64,000 bases of DNA from JAWLCA01 sp041687395 (GTDB lineage Bacteria > Pseudomonadota > Alphaproteobacteria > Rhodobacterales > Rhodobacteraceae): the NCBI GenBank assembly GCA_041687395.1, contig JAWLCA010000008.1, forward strand, positions 62,001 through 126,000, in the 5' to 3' direction. Within the stretch, counting starts at the first letter, position 1, and every line of letters starts with the position of its first letter. The translations under genes and the position numbers were made by a program. This document shows, piece after piece, positions 33,416-41,869 of this stretch. Below the pieces are notes generated by a model, which made no database searches, was not told where the DNA came from, and saw only the letters and a list, made by a program, of their open reading frames with translations.

Positions 33416-34198
33416 TCATTTCAGGCGGGGTGGACGGGTCGGGTCACTGCCTGGTGGGGCGGGAACGGGGCGTTCCGTCGCCATTGGTGTCGGCAGGTCG
33501 AACCGCAGTCCCGCCCGGGACAGGGCGAGCAGGCTCGCGTCCTCGGCGCTCAGAAAGGTGACGTCGATCTCGCCCGCCTCGATCCCCGAGAACAGCAGCG
33601 CCTCGTGCGCGGCGCGGGCCAGCGGCGCCTCGGCGCCGGGGGCCGCATCGACGAAGGCAAGGATGTGGCCGCGCCGCCCGTCCCGATAGGTGACGGCAGC
33701 AAGCCAGGCGACGGAGGCAAGGCCGCCCGCACGCGCCAGCTTCGCATCCAGCGCTGTCACAAGTGTTTCCGGCAACCCGCGCGGCGCATGGAAGCTTTCG
33801 GGTGCCCCCATCGCCGATTCCGGAGCCGCCGCCAGCGTGCGGGCCAGCCAGGCGACACCCTCGGCGGGGATCAGGAAGGACGAGGGCGCGACACCAAGGT
33901 TCAGGCCCAGGCCCAGGCCCTGCTCGGCCAGCAGCCGGCTGAGCACGCGACCGGGAAGCGCGGCATAAGGGGCGGTGGTTCCGGTAAAGTCGGCCAGACG
34001 CTCCTCGGTATCGAATGCCAGGACAACCGGCCCCTCCTCCAGCGAAAACACTTGCGGAGACAGGGTGTCGCCCTCGGCCTCGGCGTCGAGCAGCAGCAAC
34101 AGTTCGCCGTCGGCGACACGTTCATAGAACCGCAGGCGCGCGGCGTCATCCTCGGGCGCGGCGGTCATCGCGGCATGGGCGTCGTCAAGCAGGGTCAT
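33416..34198 (-). CDS. SseB family protein
   Basis: A 260-residue protein with the SseB N-terminal domain: FYERVADGELLLLLDAEA, VVLAFDTEERLADFTG and LPGRVLSRLLAEQGLGLGLN. The C-terminal half resembles the enhanced-serine-sensitivity C-terminal region. The role of SseB proteins is undefined outside E. coli. The start overlaps the upstream glycosylase stop by 14 nt, and the order ridA-udg-sseB is co-oriented with near-zero gaps. Confidence 0.82.
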   Translation of the reverse strand: MTLLDDAHAAMTAAPEDDAARLRFYERVADGELLLLLDAEAEGDTLSPQVFSLEEGPVVLAFDTEERLADFTGTTAPYAALPGRVLSRLLAEQGLGLGLNLGVAPSSFLIPAEGVAWLARTLAAAPESAMGAPESFHAPRGLPETLVTALDAKLARAGGLASVAWLAAVTYRDGRRGHILAFVDAAPGAEAPLARAAHEALLFSGIEAGEIDVTFLSAEDASLLALSRAGLRFDLPTPMATERPVPAPPGSDPTRPPRLK

Positions 34199-34775
34199 TG
34201 AGCACCGTGTGAAGGGTAGCGCGTAGTTCGGGCAGCAGCTCGGTCGCAAACCACGGGTTGCGCGTCAGCCACGAGGTATTGCGCCACGACGGATGCGGCA
34301 AGGGCCAGCGTTCGGGGGCGTGGTTGCGCCAGCCCGCGACAGTATCGGTCACGTTCCTTGTGCCCAGGTGCCAGCGCTGAGCGTGGCCACCAAGCAGGAT
34401 TGACAAGCGCAACTCCGGCATCGCAGCCATGACCCGGTCGCGCCAAGTGTGGGCGCAGATCGACGGCGGCGGCAGGTCCGCGCCGCGTGCGTCGTATCCG
34501 GGGAAGCAGAACGCCATAGGGACGATGGCGATGCGCTCCCAATCGTAGAACGTGGCATCGTCGATGCCCAGCCAGTTGCGCAGGCGCACGCCAGATGGGT
34601 CGGCAAAAGGCCGCCCGGCCGCGTGCACCCGAAGGCCGGGCGCCTGCCCCGCAATCAGCACCCGGGCCGAGGGGCGGAACCAGACAACCGGTCGCGCCTC
34701 GTGCGCGGTAGCCGTCGCGGCGAAGCGGTCCGCGCAAAGCCGGCAGGCCGCGATCTCGGCCGCGAGGCCGGGCAT
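34185..34775 (-). CDS. Uracil-DNA glycosylase family protein
   Basis: A 196-residue UDG-superfamily member. Motif A is IAGQAPGLRVHAAGRPFAD and motif B is LPHPSWRN. The N-terminal Cys pair (AACRLC) resembles part of an iron-sulfur site, but the full four-Cys set of family 4 UDG is not present. It may excise uracil or act on another damaged base; a diverged, non-catalytic member cannot be excluded. It lies 3 nt after ridA. Confidence 0.82.
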   Translation of the reverse strand: MPGLAAEIAACRLCADRFAATATAHEARPVVWFRPSARVLIAGQAPGLRVHAAGRPFADPSGVRLRNWLGIDDATFYDWERIAIVPMAFCFPGYDARGADLPPPSICAHTWRDRVMAAMPELRLSILLGGHAQRWHLGTRNVTDTVAGWRNHAPERWPLPHPSWRNTSWLTRNPWFATELLPELRATLHTVLNDPA

Positions 34776-34778
34776 GGC

Positions 34779-35129
34779 TCAGCCCTGTGCCGCCGTGACG
34801 ATGATCTCGACCTTGTAGTCGGGCGTGGCCAGCTTCGCCTCGCCGGCTGCGCGCGCCGGGGTATGACCCTGCGGCACCCAAGCATCCCATACGGCATTCA
34901 TCTCGGCAAAGTCGGACATGTCGGCGAGCCAGATCTGAGCATAGAGGATCCGGGTCTTGTCCGACCCGGCCTCGGCCAGCAGGCGATCGATGTTGTCCAG
35001 GATTCCCTTAGTCTGGTCGGTCACGCTGTGGCCGGGCGCGGCCACCTGACCGGCCAGCCAGATCAGGCCGTTGCAGGTCACGGCCTGGCTCATTCGCGGG
35101 CCGGTCTCGAGGCGGGTGATGTCGGTCAT
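34779..35129 (-). CDS. RidA family enamine/imine deaminase
   Basis: A 116-residue Rid-superfamily protein. RidA hydrolyses reactive enamine intermediates such as 2-aminoacrylate; the broader family includes other YjgF-like proteins. Here NLIWLAGQVA-like (GLIWLAGQVAAPG), the tail ATPDYKVEIIVTAA and WVPQGHTPARAAGEAKLATP match, but the canonical catalytic Arg in the RxxxxV motif is replaced in context by TPARAA, so substrate class is unclear. ATG 35129 has GGAG upstream. Confidence 0.82.
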   Translation of the reverse strand: MTDITRLETGPRMSQAVTCNGLIWLAGQVAAPGHSVTDQTKGILDNIDRLLAEAGSDKTRILYAQIWLADMSDFAEMNAVWDAWVPQGHTPARAAGEAKLATPDYKVEIIVTAAQG

Positions 35130-35346
35130 GTCAGTCTCCGTTTCATGGCTGTTGCCGGGATACCGCGCCGGCGCCGCACTGGCCAGCCCCGATCCCCGCC
35201 CCAAAACCTCTGGAGTGGCCGCGCAATTCAGGCCTTGGTGCCCTTTCCGCCACGGTTTCGTCGGCGTCGCACGATCCCCCTACCCAAGCCATCGCGGCAC
35301 CCATATAGTCGCCCGCAGCATATAGGGTCTGGGGCGAGGGGATGCG

Positions 35347-35814
35347 ATGCGCTGCCCGTTTTGCGGAAATGTTGATACTCAGGTGAAGGATTCGCGCCCG
35401 GCCGAGGATCATGTGGCGATCCGTCGCCGACGGTTCTGTCCGGCTTGCGGCGGGCGCTTCACCACCTACGAGCGCGTGCAACTGCGCGATCTGGTCGTCA
35501 TAAAGTCGAACGGCCGGCGTGAAGACTTCGATCGGTCCAAGTTGGAGCGCTCGATCCGGATCGCGATGCAGAAACGCCCTGTCGATCCGGAACGGATCGA
35601 CCAGATGATTTCGGGCATCGTGCGGCGGCTGGAAAGCATGGGCGATACCGACATCCCGTCCAAGGTGATCGGCGAGATCGTGATGGAGACGCTCGCCCGC
35701 ATCGATACCGTGGGCTATGTGCGTTTTGCCAGCGTCTACAAGAATTTCCAGGCGGCCGATGACTTCGACAAGTTCGTCTCGGAATTGCGGCCGCAGGGCC
35801 AAGCCGAGGAGTGA
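35347..35814 (+). CDS. nrdR: Transcriptional repressor NrdR
   Basis: A 155-residue ATP/dATP-sensing repressor of ribonucleotide reductase genes. The zinc ribbon has Cys at 3, 6, 31 and 34 (MRCPFCGN and FCPACGGRF), followed by an ATP-cone domain (VIKSNGRREDFDRSKLERSI). The start of ribD overlaps its stop (GTGA). NrdR-boxes for its targets are not in this window. The preceding 217-bp gap holds no recognised gene. Confidence 0.96.
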   Translation: MRCPFCGNVDTQVKDSRPAEDHVAIRRRRFCPACGGRFTTYERVQLRDLVVIKSNGRREDFDRSKLERSIRIAMQKRPVDPERIDQMISGIVRRLESMGDTDIPSKVIGEIVMETLARIDTVGYVRFASVYKNFQAADDFDKFVSELRPQGQAEE

Positions 35815-36914
35815 GCGGGGCGGACATTCGCTTCATGCGGCTCGCGCTGTCCTTGGGCGCGCGGGGGCTTGGGCGGGTCTGGCCGAATCCGGCCGTGGGC
35901 TGCGTGATCGTAAACGCGGGCCGCGTTGTCGGGCGCGGCTGGACGGCTGATCGCGGGCGCCCGCATGCCGAGACGATCGCACTGCTGCAGGCCGGGCCTG
36001 CGGCGCGGGGCGCGACGGCTTATGTCAGCTTGGAGCCATGCGCCCACCACGGACAGACACCGCCCTGCGCGGGGGCGCTGGTCGCGGCGGGTGTGGCGCG
36101 GGTGGTCACTGCGCTGGAGGATCCCGATCCACGGGTGGCGGGTGGCGGCCACGCCATGCTGCGGGCGGCGGGGATCGCGGTGACCACAGGAATTCTGGCG
36201 GACGAGGCGGCGGAACAGCATGCAGGGTTCCTGCAGCGGGTGCGCTTGGGGCGTCCGTGGGTCACGTTGAAACTGGCGACCAGCATCGACGGGCGGATCG
36301 CCACGGCCGGGGGCGAGAGCCAGTGGATCACCGGGGCCGAGGCGCGGCGGGTGGTGCATGCGTTGCGCGCCAGCCATGATGCGGTTCTGGTGGGCGGCGG
36401 GACGGCGCGGGCCGACGATCCGCTGCTGACCGTGCGTGGGTTGGGGGTGACGCTACAGCCGGTGCGGATCATCGCGGCGCGGCACCTTGACCTTCCCGAC
36501 GGGGGCCGATTGGCGGGGTCGGTGGCCGAGGCGCCGCTTTGGCTTGCCCATGCCGAGGGAGTCGCTGAGGCTCGCGCGGCGCGATGGCGCGATTTGGGGG
36601 CGCGGTTGATGTCAGTTCCGCTGGGGTCGGACCGTCATCTGGACCCTGGCGCGCTGCTGGCAGCCTTGGGCGCGGCGGGGCTTACGCGGGTGTTTTGCGA
36701 GGGTGGCGGACAGTTCGCTGCCTCGCTGCTCGCGGCGGGGCTGGTGGATGAACTGGTGGGCTTCACCGCCGGACTGGCGCTGGGGGCGGAGGGCCGGCCT
36801 GCGTTGGGGGCGCTGGGGATCGGGCGGTTGAGTGAAGCGCCCCGCTTCGATCTGATCGAAGCCCGCGCGGTTGGCGGGGACGTGATGCACCGCTGGCGCC
36901 GGGTTGCGGGCTAG
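35811..36914 (+). CDS. ribD: Bifunctional riboflavin biosynthesis deaminase/reductase
   Basis: A 367-residue enzyme that deaminates and then reduces the pyrimidine intermediate of riboflavin synthesis. The deaminase domain (to about residue 145) holds HAETIALL and the zinc site PCAHHGQTPPC; the reductase domain from about 150 contains LKLATSIDGRIATAGGESQW and VFCEGGGQFAASLL. GTG start, coupled with nrdR. The usual next genes (ribE, ribAB, ribH, nusB) do not follow; the frame ends on a CTAG overlap with a convergent small gene. Confidence 0.94.
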   Translation: MSGADIRFMRLALSLGARGLGRVWPNPAVGCVIVNAGRVVGRGWTADRGRPHAETIALLQAGPAARGATAYVSLEPCAHHGQTPPCAGALVAAGVARVVTALEDPDPRVAGGGHAMLRAAGIAVTTGILADEAAEQHAGFLQRVRLGRPWVTLKLATSIDGRIATAGGESQWITGAEARRVVHALRASHDAVLVGGGTARADDPLLTVRGLGVTLQPVRIIAARHLDLPDGGRLAGSVAEAPLWLAHAEGVAEARAARWRDLGARLMSVPLGSDRHLDPGALLAALGAAGLTRVFCEGGGQFAASLLAAGLVDELVGFTAGLALGAEGRPALGALGIGRLSEAPRFDLIEARAVGGDVMHRWRRVAG

Positions 36915-37186
36915 CCGGCGCCGCGGGCGGCCTCGGGGTGATCGGCCATGAAATGGCGCAGCGTCACGAACAACTCTTTCGCGTGGGCCACGTTGTCGGC
37001 GTGGAGCGCCTCTCGGATGTCGTCGCAGATCATCTTCTGCACCTCTTGCGGCCCCTTGGGCAGGTGCATCAGGTATTCGGCCTTGGCGGCGGCGCTGATC
37101 CCTTCGAGATGCTCATGCTCGCCGATCGCGGCGATTTCCTCGCGGCTGAGGCAGGTCATGTCGAGGATGTCTTCAAGGTTGATCAT
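36911..37186 (-). CDS. Conserved small protein under an FNR-type box (91 aa)
   Basis: Unrecognised, but clearly Rhodobacterales-like: MINLEDILDMTCLSREEIAA then GEHEHLEGISAAAKAEYLMH. It is predicted to be all helical and contains a HEH motif and an acidic N-terminus; it has no membrane segment. ATG 37186 follows AAAGGGGGCTGCCG. A perfect TTGAT-N4-ATCAA lies 55 bp upstream, so expression should respond to oxygen through FnrL or a paralogue. It converges with ribD, sharing CTAG. Confidence 0.72.
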   Translation of the reverse strand: MINLEDILDMTCLSREEIAAIGEHEHLEGISAAAKAEYLMHLPKGPQEVQKMICDDIREALHADNVAHAKELFVTLRHFMADHPEAARGAG

Positions 37187-37240
37187 CGGCAGCCCCCTTT
37201 TGGCATTTGATGATGATGCCACACTCGGGCACCCCTGTCA

Positions 37241-37254
37241 TTGATCGTAATCAA
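37241..37254. promoter_or_regulatory. Perfect FNR-type box
   Basis: TTGATCGTAATCAA matches the FNR/FnrL consensus TTGAT-N4-ATCAA at every fixed base. It is 55-68 bp upstream of the 91-aa protein gene on the minus strand and 3 bp from the 75-bp repeat copy B. Confidence 0.8.
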
Positions 37255-37256
37255 GG

Positions 37257-37331
37257 GTGTCCACGCGTGGACAAAATCATAAGCCACTGAAAACGCGGTA
37301 TTTCGTGATTTTTGTTTACCTGGACTTAACC
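37257..37331 (+). repeat. 75-bp intergenic repeat, copy B
   Basis: The second copy of the element at 6638-6712, same strand, equal length with no gap. It shares the opening palindrome-containing 21 nt, TGAAAAC at positions 32-38, and the T-rich 3' part with TGGACTTAACC. It lies next to the FNR box, upstream of the small minus-strand gene and just downstream of the convergently placed end of the hydrolase gene. Confidence 0.75.
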
Positions 37332-37356
37332 GGTTGGCGGGCGTTTTCGCCCGCGA

Positions 37357-38121
37357 TCAGTCGAGGAAGGCGTGCAGCGTGCCCTCGAATTCGCGGGGCT
37401 TGTCGGCGTGCAGCCAGTGGCCGGCGCCCGGGATTTTGGCGAAGCGGGCGGCGGGAAACAGCGCTTTGATCGTGTCGCGGTGTTCGGGCCGGACGTAGTC
37501 GGAGTCGGCCCCCGACAGGAACAGCGCCGGGCCGTCGAAAGTGCCCGACACCTGCGGCCAGCCGGTGATCCGCGTCATCTCGGCCTCCAGCACGTCGAGG
37601 TTCAGCTTCCAGCAGGGCGGCGCTGCCTTCAGGTCCAGCGATTGCAGCAGGAAGGCACGGGTCCCGGGGTCCGTCACCCAGCCCGCGAGTCGGGCATCGG
37701 CCTGCGCGCGGGACGTCAGGCCCGACAGGTCCAGACCCCGCATGGCCTGGATCAGCGGCGTCTGGCTGTGGCCGTAGGTGACCGGCGCGATGTCGGCCAC
37801 CACCAGCCGGCGGATCAGGTCGGGCCGGGTCAGCGCCAGCACCATCGCCGCCTTGCCGCCCATCGAATGGCCGACCACGTCCATCGGGCTGCCCCAGTCC
37901 TCGATCACCTGTGCCAGATCGGCGGCGAGGGCGTCATAGCCGTGGCTGTCGGCCCAGGGGCTGTCGCCATGGTTGCGCATGTCGGGCACGATGACGGCTC
38001 GGTCGGCGGCCATCCGCCGCGCGATCACGCCCCAGTTGCGGGCCGAGCCGAAGAGGCCGTGCACGATCATCAGCGGCGTTTGCGAGGGCGCATCCGGCGC
38101 GAAGGTGAGAAAATTCAGCAT
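37357..38121 (-). CDS. Alpha/beta hydrolase (YbfF-like)
   Basis: A 254-residue alpha/beta hydrolase. The oxyanion region is LMIVHGLFGSARNWG, the nucleophile elbow VVGHSMGGKAAM, the acid in LFLSGADSDYVRPEH and the catalytic His in GAGHWLHADKP. Similar to the YbfF/PHA-depolymerase-like esterases with broad acyl-ester activity. ATG 38121 is preferred; a long upstream reading to 38262 is non-homologous. It is divergent from the 125-aa membrane protein (66 bp between starts). Confidence 0.87.
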   Translation of the reverse strand: MLNFLTFAPDAPSQTPLMIVHGLFGSARNWGVIARRMAADRAVIVPDMRNHGDSPWADSHGYDALAADLAQVIEDWGSPMDVVGHSMGGKAAMVLALTRPDLIRRLVVADIAPVTYGHSQTPLIQAMRGLDLSGLTSRAQADARLAGWVTDPGTRAFLLQSLDLKAAPPCWKLNLDVLEAEMTRITGWPQVSGTFDGPALFLSGADSDYVRPEHRDTIKALFPAARFAKIPGAGHWLHADKPREFEGTLHAFLD

Positions 38122-38186
38122 TCCCCGCTGATAGCGCAGCGCCCCGCCCCTTGCCAGTGGTCCGGTCAGCGACCAAGCTGTGCGAC

Positions 38187-38564
38187 ATGGGAAAGGCCGA
38201 AAAACCCGTCCACGAAATGATCGCCGAGGTGTCGGACCTGATGGCCGACCGGATGAAGGCACGCGGCGACGATCTGGCCGCGCGCCTGCGCCATGTGCGT
38301 TGCCGGCTACCGCGCCGCCTGCGGGCCGAGGCCGACCGGCTGGCCGAGGCCGAAGGCATGGCGGGTCACCCCCGCCTGGCCAACCAGCTGGATCACGCGC
38401 GGCTGGCCGAGGCTTATGGCGCGCTGGTCCGCTATCTTTCCCCGATCGGCGCGGCGGATCGCCGGATCAACCTGATCCTGTCGATCCTGGGCAGCCTGGC
38501 CTTCAATCTGCTGGCGGTGTTCGCGATCCTGGTCGCGGTCCTTGTCTGGCGCGGGTTCCTGTGA
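38187..38564 (+). CDS. Tail-anchored membrane protein of unknown function (125 aa)
   Basis: Not recognised. Residues 1 to about 95 are soluble, helical and rich in Arg/Ala/Glu (VSDLMADRMKARGDDLAARL); the C-terminus is one strong hydrophobic segment LILSILGSLAFNLLAVFAIL then VAVLVWRGFL, suggesting a tail-anchored topology. The 3' two thirds overlap the antisense 3' extension of the PACE gene. The hydrophobic, in-frame end supports this frame as the real gene. Confidence 0.65.
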   Translation: MGKAEKPVHEMIAEVSDLMADRMKARGDDLAARLRHVRCRLPRRLRAEADRLAEAEGMAGHPRLANQLDHARLAEAYGALVRYLSPIGAADRRINLILSILGSLAFNLLAVFAILVAVLVWRGFL

Positions 38565-39041
38565 CGGAACGCGGGCGGGCATGACGGCGGGAAACATCGC
38601 CACCGTGTTCGCCTGCCCGTGCCTGACGGGCCGCAGCCAGTCATAGACCAGATGGAAGACGTAGGCGTAGCCGACGTAGAACAGGGTCAGCAGCAGATCG
38701 GCCATCAGCGCCTCTGTCAGTGTGAAGCCCCCCTGCCAGACGAAGATCGGAAGCGTGAAGACAATGCAGCTTGTTTCGTAGGAGCAGGCGTGGAGGATCC
38801 TCAGCCAGTGCGGTCGCTCGCAGGCCGTCCGCCCGGTCAGCCGCAGGTCAAGCAAGTCGAAGCCGGTGTTGTGGATCGGGGCCCAGATCAGGACCACACC
38901 AGCAATCAGGGCCAGCAGCATGGCCGATTCGTGACCGCCGTGGCCCAGGGTCGCCGCAAGAAGCGGCGCGGCGAGGATCAGCCCGATTCCTTCGTAGGCA
39001 AGTGTCTGGATGATCCGTTCCCGTGTCGTGCGTAATGCCAT
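38307..39041 (-). CDS. PACE family efflux transporter with antisense-overlapping C-terminal extension
   Basis: The first about 145 residues are a typical PACE (proteobacterial antimicrobial compound efflux) protein with two BTP repeats and four membrane helices: MALRTTRERIIQTLAYEG, LIWAPIHNTGFDLLDLRL, ILHACSYETSCIVFTLPIF and YVGYAYVFHLVYDWL. These export biocides such as chlorhexidine in other species. No stop follows the fourth helix; the frame runs on for about 99 residues into the opposite strand of the 125-aa gene. The extra tail is Arg/Gln/Asp-rich and not PACE-like, so the native stop was probably lost by mutation or the frame is read through. Confidence 0.72.
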   Translation of the reverse strand: MALRTTRERIIQTLAYEGIGLILAAPLLAATLGHGGHESAMLLALIAGVVLIWAPIHNTGFDLLDLRLTGRTACERPHWLRILHACSYETSCIVFTLPIFVWQGGFTLTEALMADLLLTLFYVGYAYVFHLVYDWLRPVRHGQANTVAMFPAVMPARVPSQEPAPDKDRDQDREHRQQIEGQAAQDRQDQVDPAIRRADRGKIADQRAISLGQPRVIQLVGQAGVTRHAFGLGQPVGLGPQAAR

Positions 39042-39192
39042 CGTAAAACCTGTCGTTTGCCAATTCGGGCAGGTTGCGCCACCGGCGTGAGCCTTGCGTG
39101 AAAGGATGTGCCGCCGCGCGCCGGCCCCTTGCCCCCGCGGTCACGCGCGGGCATGCTGATGGGCAATGACAGGCACGTGCGGGGCGCGGCAG

Positions 39193-39221
39193 TTGAAAGC
39201 CGGGGCGCATCGCACCAAATA
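39193..39221 (+). promoter_or_regulatory. Candidate lon promoter
   Basis: TTGAAA (39193-39198) and CAAATA (39216-39221) with a 17-nt spacer, about 75 bp before the lon ATG. The -35 fits both sigma-70 and RpoH-type promoters. The rest of 39,042-39,294 has no gene. Confidence 0.45.
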
Positions 39222-39294
39222 AACGTGGCATGAGAGGGGAAGGGCGGGCCGCCGACGGTCGGGGCCGGAACTTCTGCCTGACGAAGGGAACCCT

Positions 39295-41700
39295 ATGGAA
39301 CAGACGCAAAGCAACAGCTACCCGGTACTGCCCCTGCGCGATATCGTGGTCTTTCCGCACATGATCGTGCCGCTTTTCGTGGGGCGCGAGAAATCCGTGC
39401 GGGCGCTGGAAGAGGTGATGGCAGAGGACAAGCAGATCCTGCTGTCCAGCCAGATCGACCCCAGCGTGGACGATCCCACGCCCGACGCGATCTACAAGGT
39501 GGGCGTGCTGGCCAATGTGCTGCAACTGCTGAAGCTGCCCGACGGCACCGTGAAGGTGCTGGTCGAGGGGCGGCAGCGGGTGCGCATCGCCGAATTTCTG
39601 GAAAACGAGTCGTTCTTCGAGGCCCGCGCCGAGGCGCTGACCGAGGAAGAGGGCGATCACGCGACGGTGGTGGCCATGCAGCGCTCGGTCGCCGAGGAAT
39701 TCGAGCGCTACGCGAAGATCAAGAAGAACATCCCCGAGGAGGCGCTGGCCGCCGTGGCCGAAACCCGCGAGCCCGCGAAGCTGGCCGATCTGGCCGGTGG
39801 GCATCTGGGTGTCGAAGTGGCCGAGAAGCAGGAGCTTCTGGAGATCCTCAACGTCGCCGAGCGGCTCGAGAAGGTCTACGCCCTGATGCAGAGCGAGGTC
39901 TCTGTCCTGCAGGTCGAAAAGAAGATCAAGACCCGCGTGAAGAGCCAGATGGAGCGCACGCAGCGGGAATATTACCTCAACGAGCAGATGAAGGCGATCC
40001 AGCGCGAGCTGGGCGACGGCGAGGAGGGCCAGAACGAGGTCGCCGAGCTGGAAGAGCGGATCAACGCGACCAAGCTGTCGAAGGAGGCCCGCGAGAAGGC
40101 AGACGCCGAGCTGAAGAAGCTGAAGTCGATGAGCCCCATGAGCGCCGAGGCGACGGTGGTACGCAACTACCTTGAATGGATGCTGTCGATCCCGTGGGGC
40201 GTGAAGAGCCGGGTCAAGAAGGATCTGCTGAAGGCCGAGGCGGTGCTGGACGCCGATCACTACAGCCTTGAGAAGGTCAAGGAGCGGATCGTCGAGTATC
40301 TGGCGGTGCAGAACCGCTCGTCCAAGCTGAAGGGGCCGATCCTGTGCCTCGTCGGCCCGCCGGGCGTGGGCAAGACCAGCCTGGGGCGGTCGGTGGCCAA
40401 GGCCACGGGGCGCGAGTTCATCCGCATCTCCCTGGGCGGGGTGCGCGACGAGAGCGAGATCCGCGGTCACCGGCGGACCTATATCGGGTCGATGCCGGGC
40501 AAGATCATCCAGGCGATGAAGAAGGCGAAGACCACGAACCCGCTGATCCTCTTGGATGAGATCGACAAGATGGGGCAGGATTTCCGCGGCGATCCGGCCA
40601 GCGCGATGCTGGAGGTGCTCGACCCTGAGCAGAACTCCACCTTCATCGATCACTACCTGGAGGTCGAATACGACCTGTCGAACGTGATGTTCCTGACCAC
40701 GGCCAACAGCTACAACATGCCCAGCCCGCTTCTGGACCGGATGGAGATCATCCCGCTGTCGGGCTACACCGAAGACGAGAAGGCCGAGATCGCCAAGCGC
40801 CACCTGATCGGCAAGCAGATCAAGAACCACGGCCTGAAGAAGGGCGAGTTCAGGATCACCGACGAGGCGCTGCTGCAGGTGATCCGCACCTATACCCGCG
40901 AGGCGGGGGTGCGGAACCTGGAGCGCGAGATCGCGAAACTGGCCCGCAAGGCGGTGACCGAGATCACGAAGGGCAAGGTGAAGACCGTCGAAGTAACGCC
41001 CGAGAACCTGGAAAGCTTCCTGGGCGTGCCGCGCTTCAAGTACGGCCTGGCCGAGAAGGAGGATCAGGTCGGCGTCGTCACGGGGTTGGCCTGGACCAGC
41101 GTCGGTGGCGAGCTGCTGTCGATCGAGGCGCTGAAGCTGCCCGGCAAGGGCCGGATGAAGACCACCGGCAAGCTGGGCGACGTGATGAAGGAATCGATCG
41201 ACGCGGCCGCGTCCTTCGTGCGCTCCATCGCGCCGCGGATCGGGGTGAAGCCGCCGAAGTTCGACACGATCGACATCCACGTCCACGTCCCCGAGGGCGC
41301 GACGCCCAAGGACGGGCCGAGTGCCGGCGTGGCGATGGTCACCTCGATCGTGTCGGTCCTGACGGGCATCCCGGTGCGCAAGGACATCGCCATGACTGGC
41401 GAGGTCACGCTGCGGGGCAACGTGCTGCAGATCGGCGGATTGAAGGAGAAGCTTCTGGCCGCCCTCCGCGGGGGCATCAAGACGGTGCTGATCCCCGAGG
41501 AGAACGCCAAGGACCTGCCCGAGATCCCCGACAACGTGAAAGAGGGGCTGACCATCATCCCCGTCGGTCACGTCCGCGACGTGCTGAAGCACGCGCTGGT
41601 GCGGGAGCCCGAGCCCATAGAATGGGACGAGGCGGCCGAGGAAGCCGCCCGGGCAGCCGTGGCATCGAAGGAAGAAACCGCCGCCCGCACGGCGCACTGA
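39295..41700 (+). CDS. lon: ATP-dependent Lon protease
   Basis: An 801-residue AAA+ protease of the Lon A subgroup, degrading misfolded and regulatory proteins. The N-terminal substrate-binding domain begins YPVLPLRDIVVFPHMIVPLF; Walker A is GPPGVGKTSLGRS (Lys about 360); the proteolytic dyad is Ser about 676 in DGPSAGVAM and Lys about 719 in GGLKEKLLAA. The C-terminus is acidic/Ala-rich. A strong hairpin terminator follows. Expression is expected to rise on heat shock. Confidence 0.97.
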   Translation: MEQTQSNSYPVLPLRDIVVFPHMIVPLFVGREKSVRALEEVMAEDKQILLSSQIDPSVDDPTPDAIYKVGVLANVLQLLKLPDGTVKVLVEGRQRVRIAEFLENESFFEARAEALTEEEGDHATVVAMQRSVAEEFERYAKIKKNIPEEALAAVAETREPAKLADLAGGHLGVEVAEKQELLEILNVAERLEKVYALMQSEVSVLQVEKKIKTRVKSQMERTQREYYLNEQMKAIQRELGDGEEGQNEVAELEERINATKLSKEAREKADAELKKLKSMSPMSAEATVVRNYLEWMLSIPWGVKSRVKKDLLKAEAVLDADHYSLEKVKERIVEYLAVQNRSSKLKGPILCLVGPPGVGKTSLGRSVAKATGREFIRISLGGVRDESEIRGHRRTYIGSMPGKIIQAMKKAKTTNPLILLDEIDKMGQDFRGDPASAMLEVLDPEQNSTFIDHYLEVEYDLSNVMFLTTANSYNMPSPLLDRMEIIPLSGYTEDEKAEIAKRHLIGKQIKNHGLKKGEFRITDEALLQVIRTYTREAGVRNLEREIAKLARKAVTEITKGKVKTVEVTPENLESFLGVPRFKYGLAEKEDQVGVVTGLAWTSVGGELLSIEALKLPGKGRMKTTGKLGDVMKESIDAAASFVRSIAPRIGVKPPKFDTIDIHVHVPEGATPKDGPSAGVAMVTSIVSVLTGIPVRKDIAMTGEVTLRGNVLQIGGLKEKLLAALRGGIKTVLIPEENAKDLPEIPDNVKEGLTIIPVGHVRDVLKHALVREPEPIEWDEAAEEAARAAVASKEETAARTAH

Positions 41701-41738
41701 CCTGCTGAAGGGTCGGTCTGGCGGATAGACTTTGGGGG

Positions 41739-41770
41739 AGGGGCGCGGCCGGGCAGGTCGCGCCCCTTTT
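41739..41770 (+). terminator. Rho-independent terminator of lon
   Basis: Arms GGGGCGCG (41740-41747) and CGCGCCCC (41759-41766) with an 11-nt loop, followed by TTTT. Confidence 0.85.
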
Positions 41771-41830
41771 CCACATCCGGCGCATGATGTCGGCATGTCG
41801 GAGCGGGCCACGGATTCGCGTTTGCGGGGC

Positions 41831-41859
41831 TTGCGCGGCGCCCGGACAGACGCTATTAG
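41831..41859 (+). promoter_or_regulatory. tRNA-Val promoter
   Basis: TTGCGC (41831-41836) and TATTAG (41854-41859), spaced 17 nt, giving a start just before the tRNA at 41870. Confidence 0.6.
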
Positions 41860-41869
41860 CCGCGCCTGC

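Noticed and set aside
38848..41811. A 987-codon minus-strand frame opposite lon
   Set aside because: A shadow frame; Lon domains are unambiguous on the plus strand.
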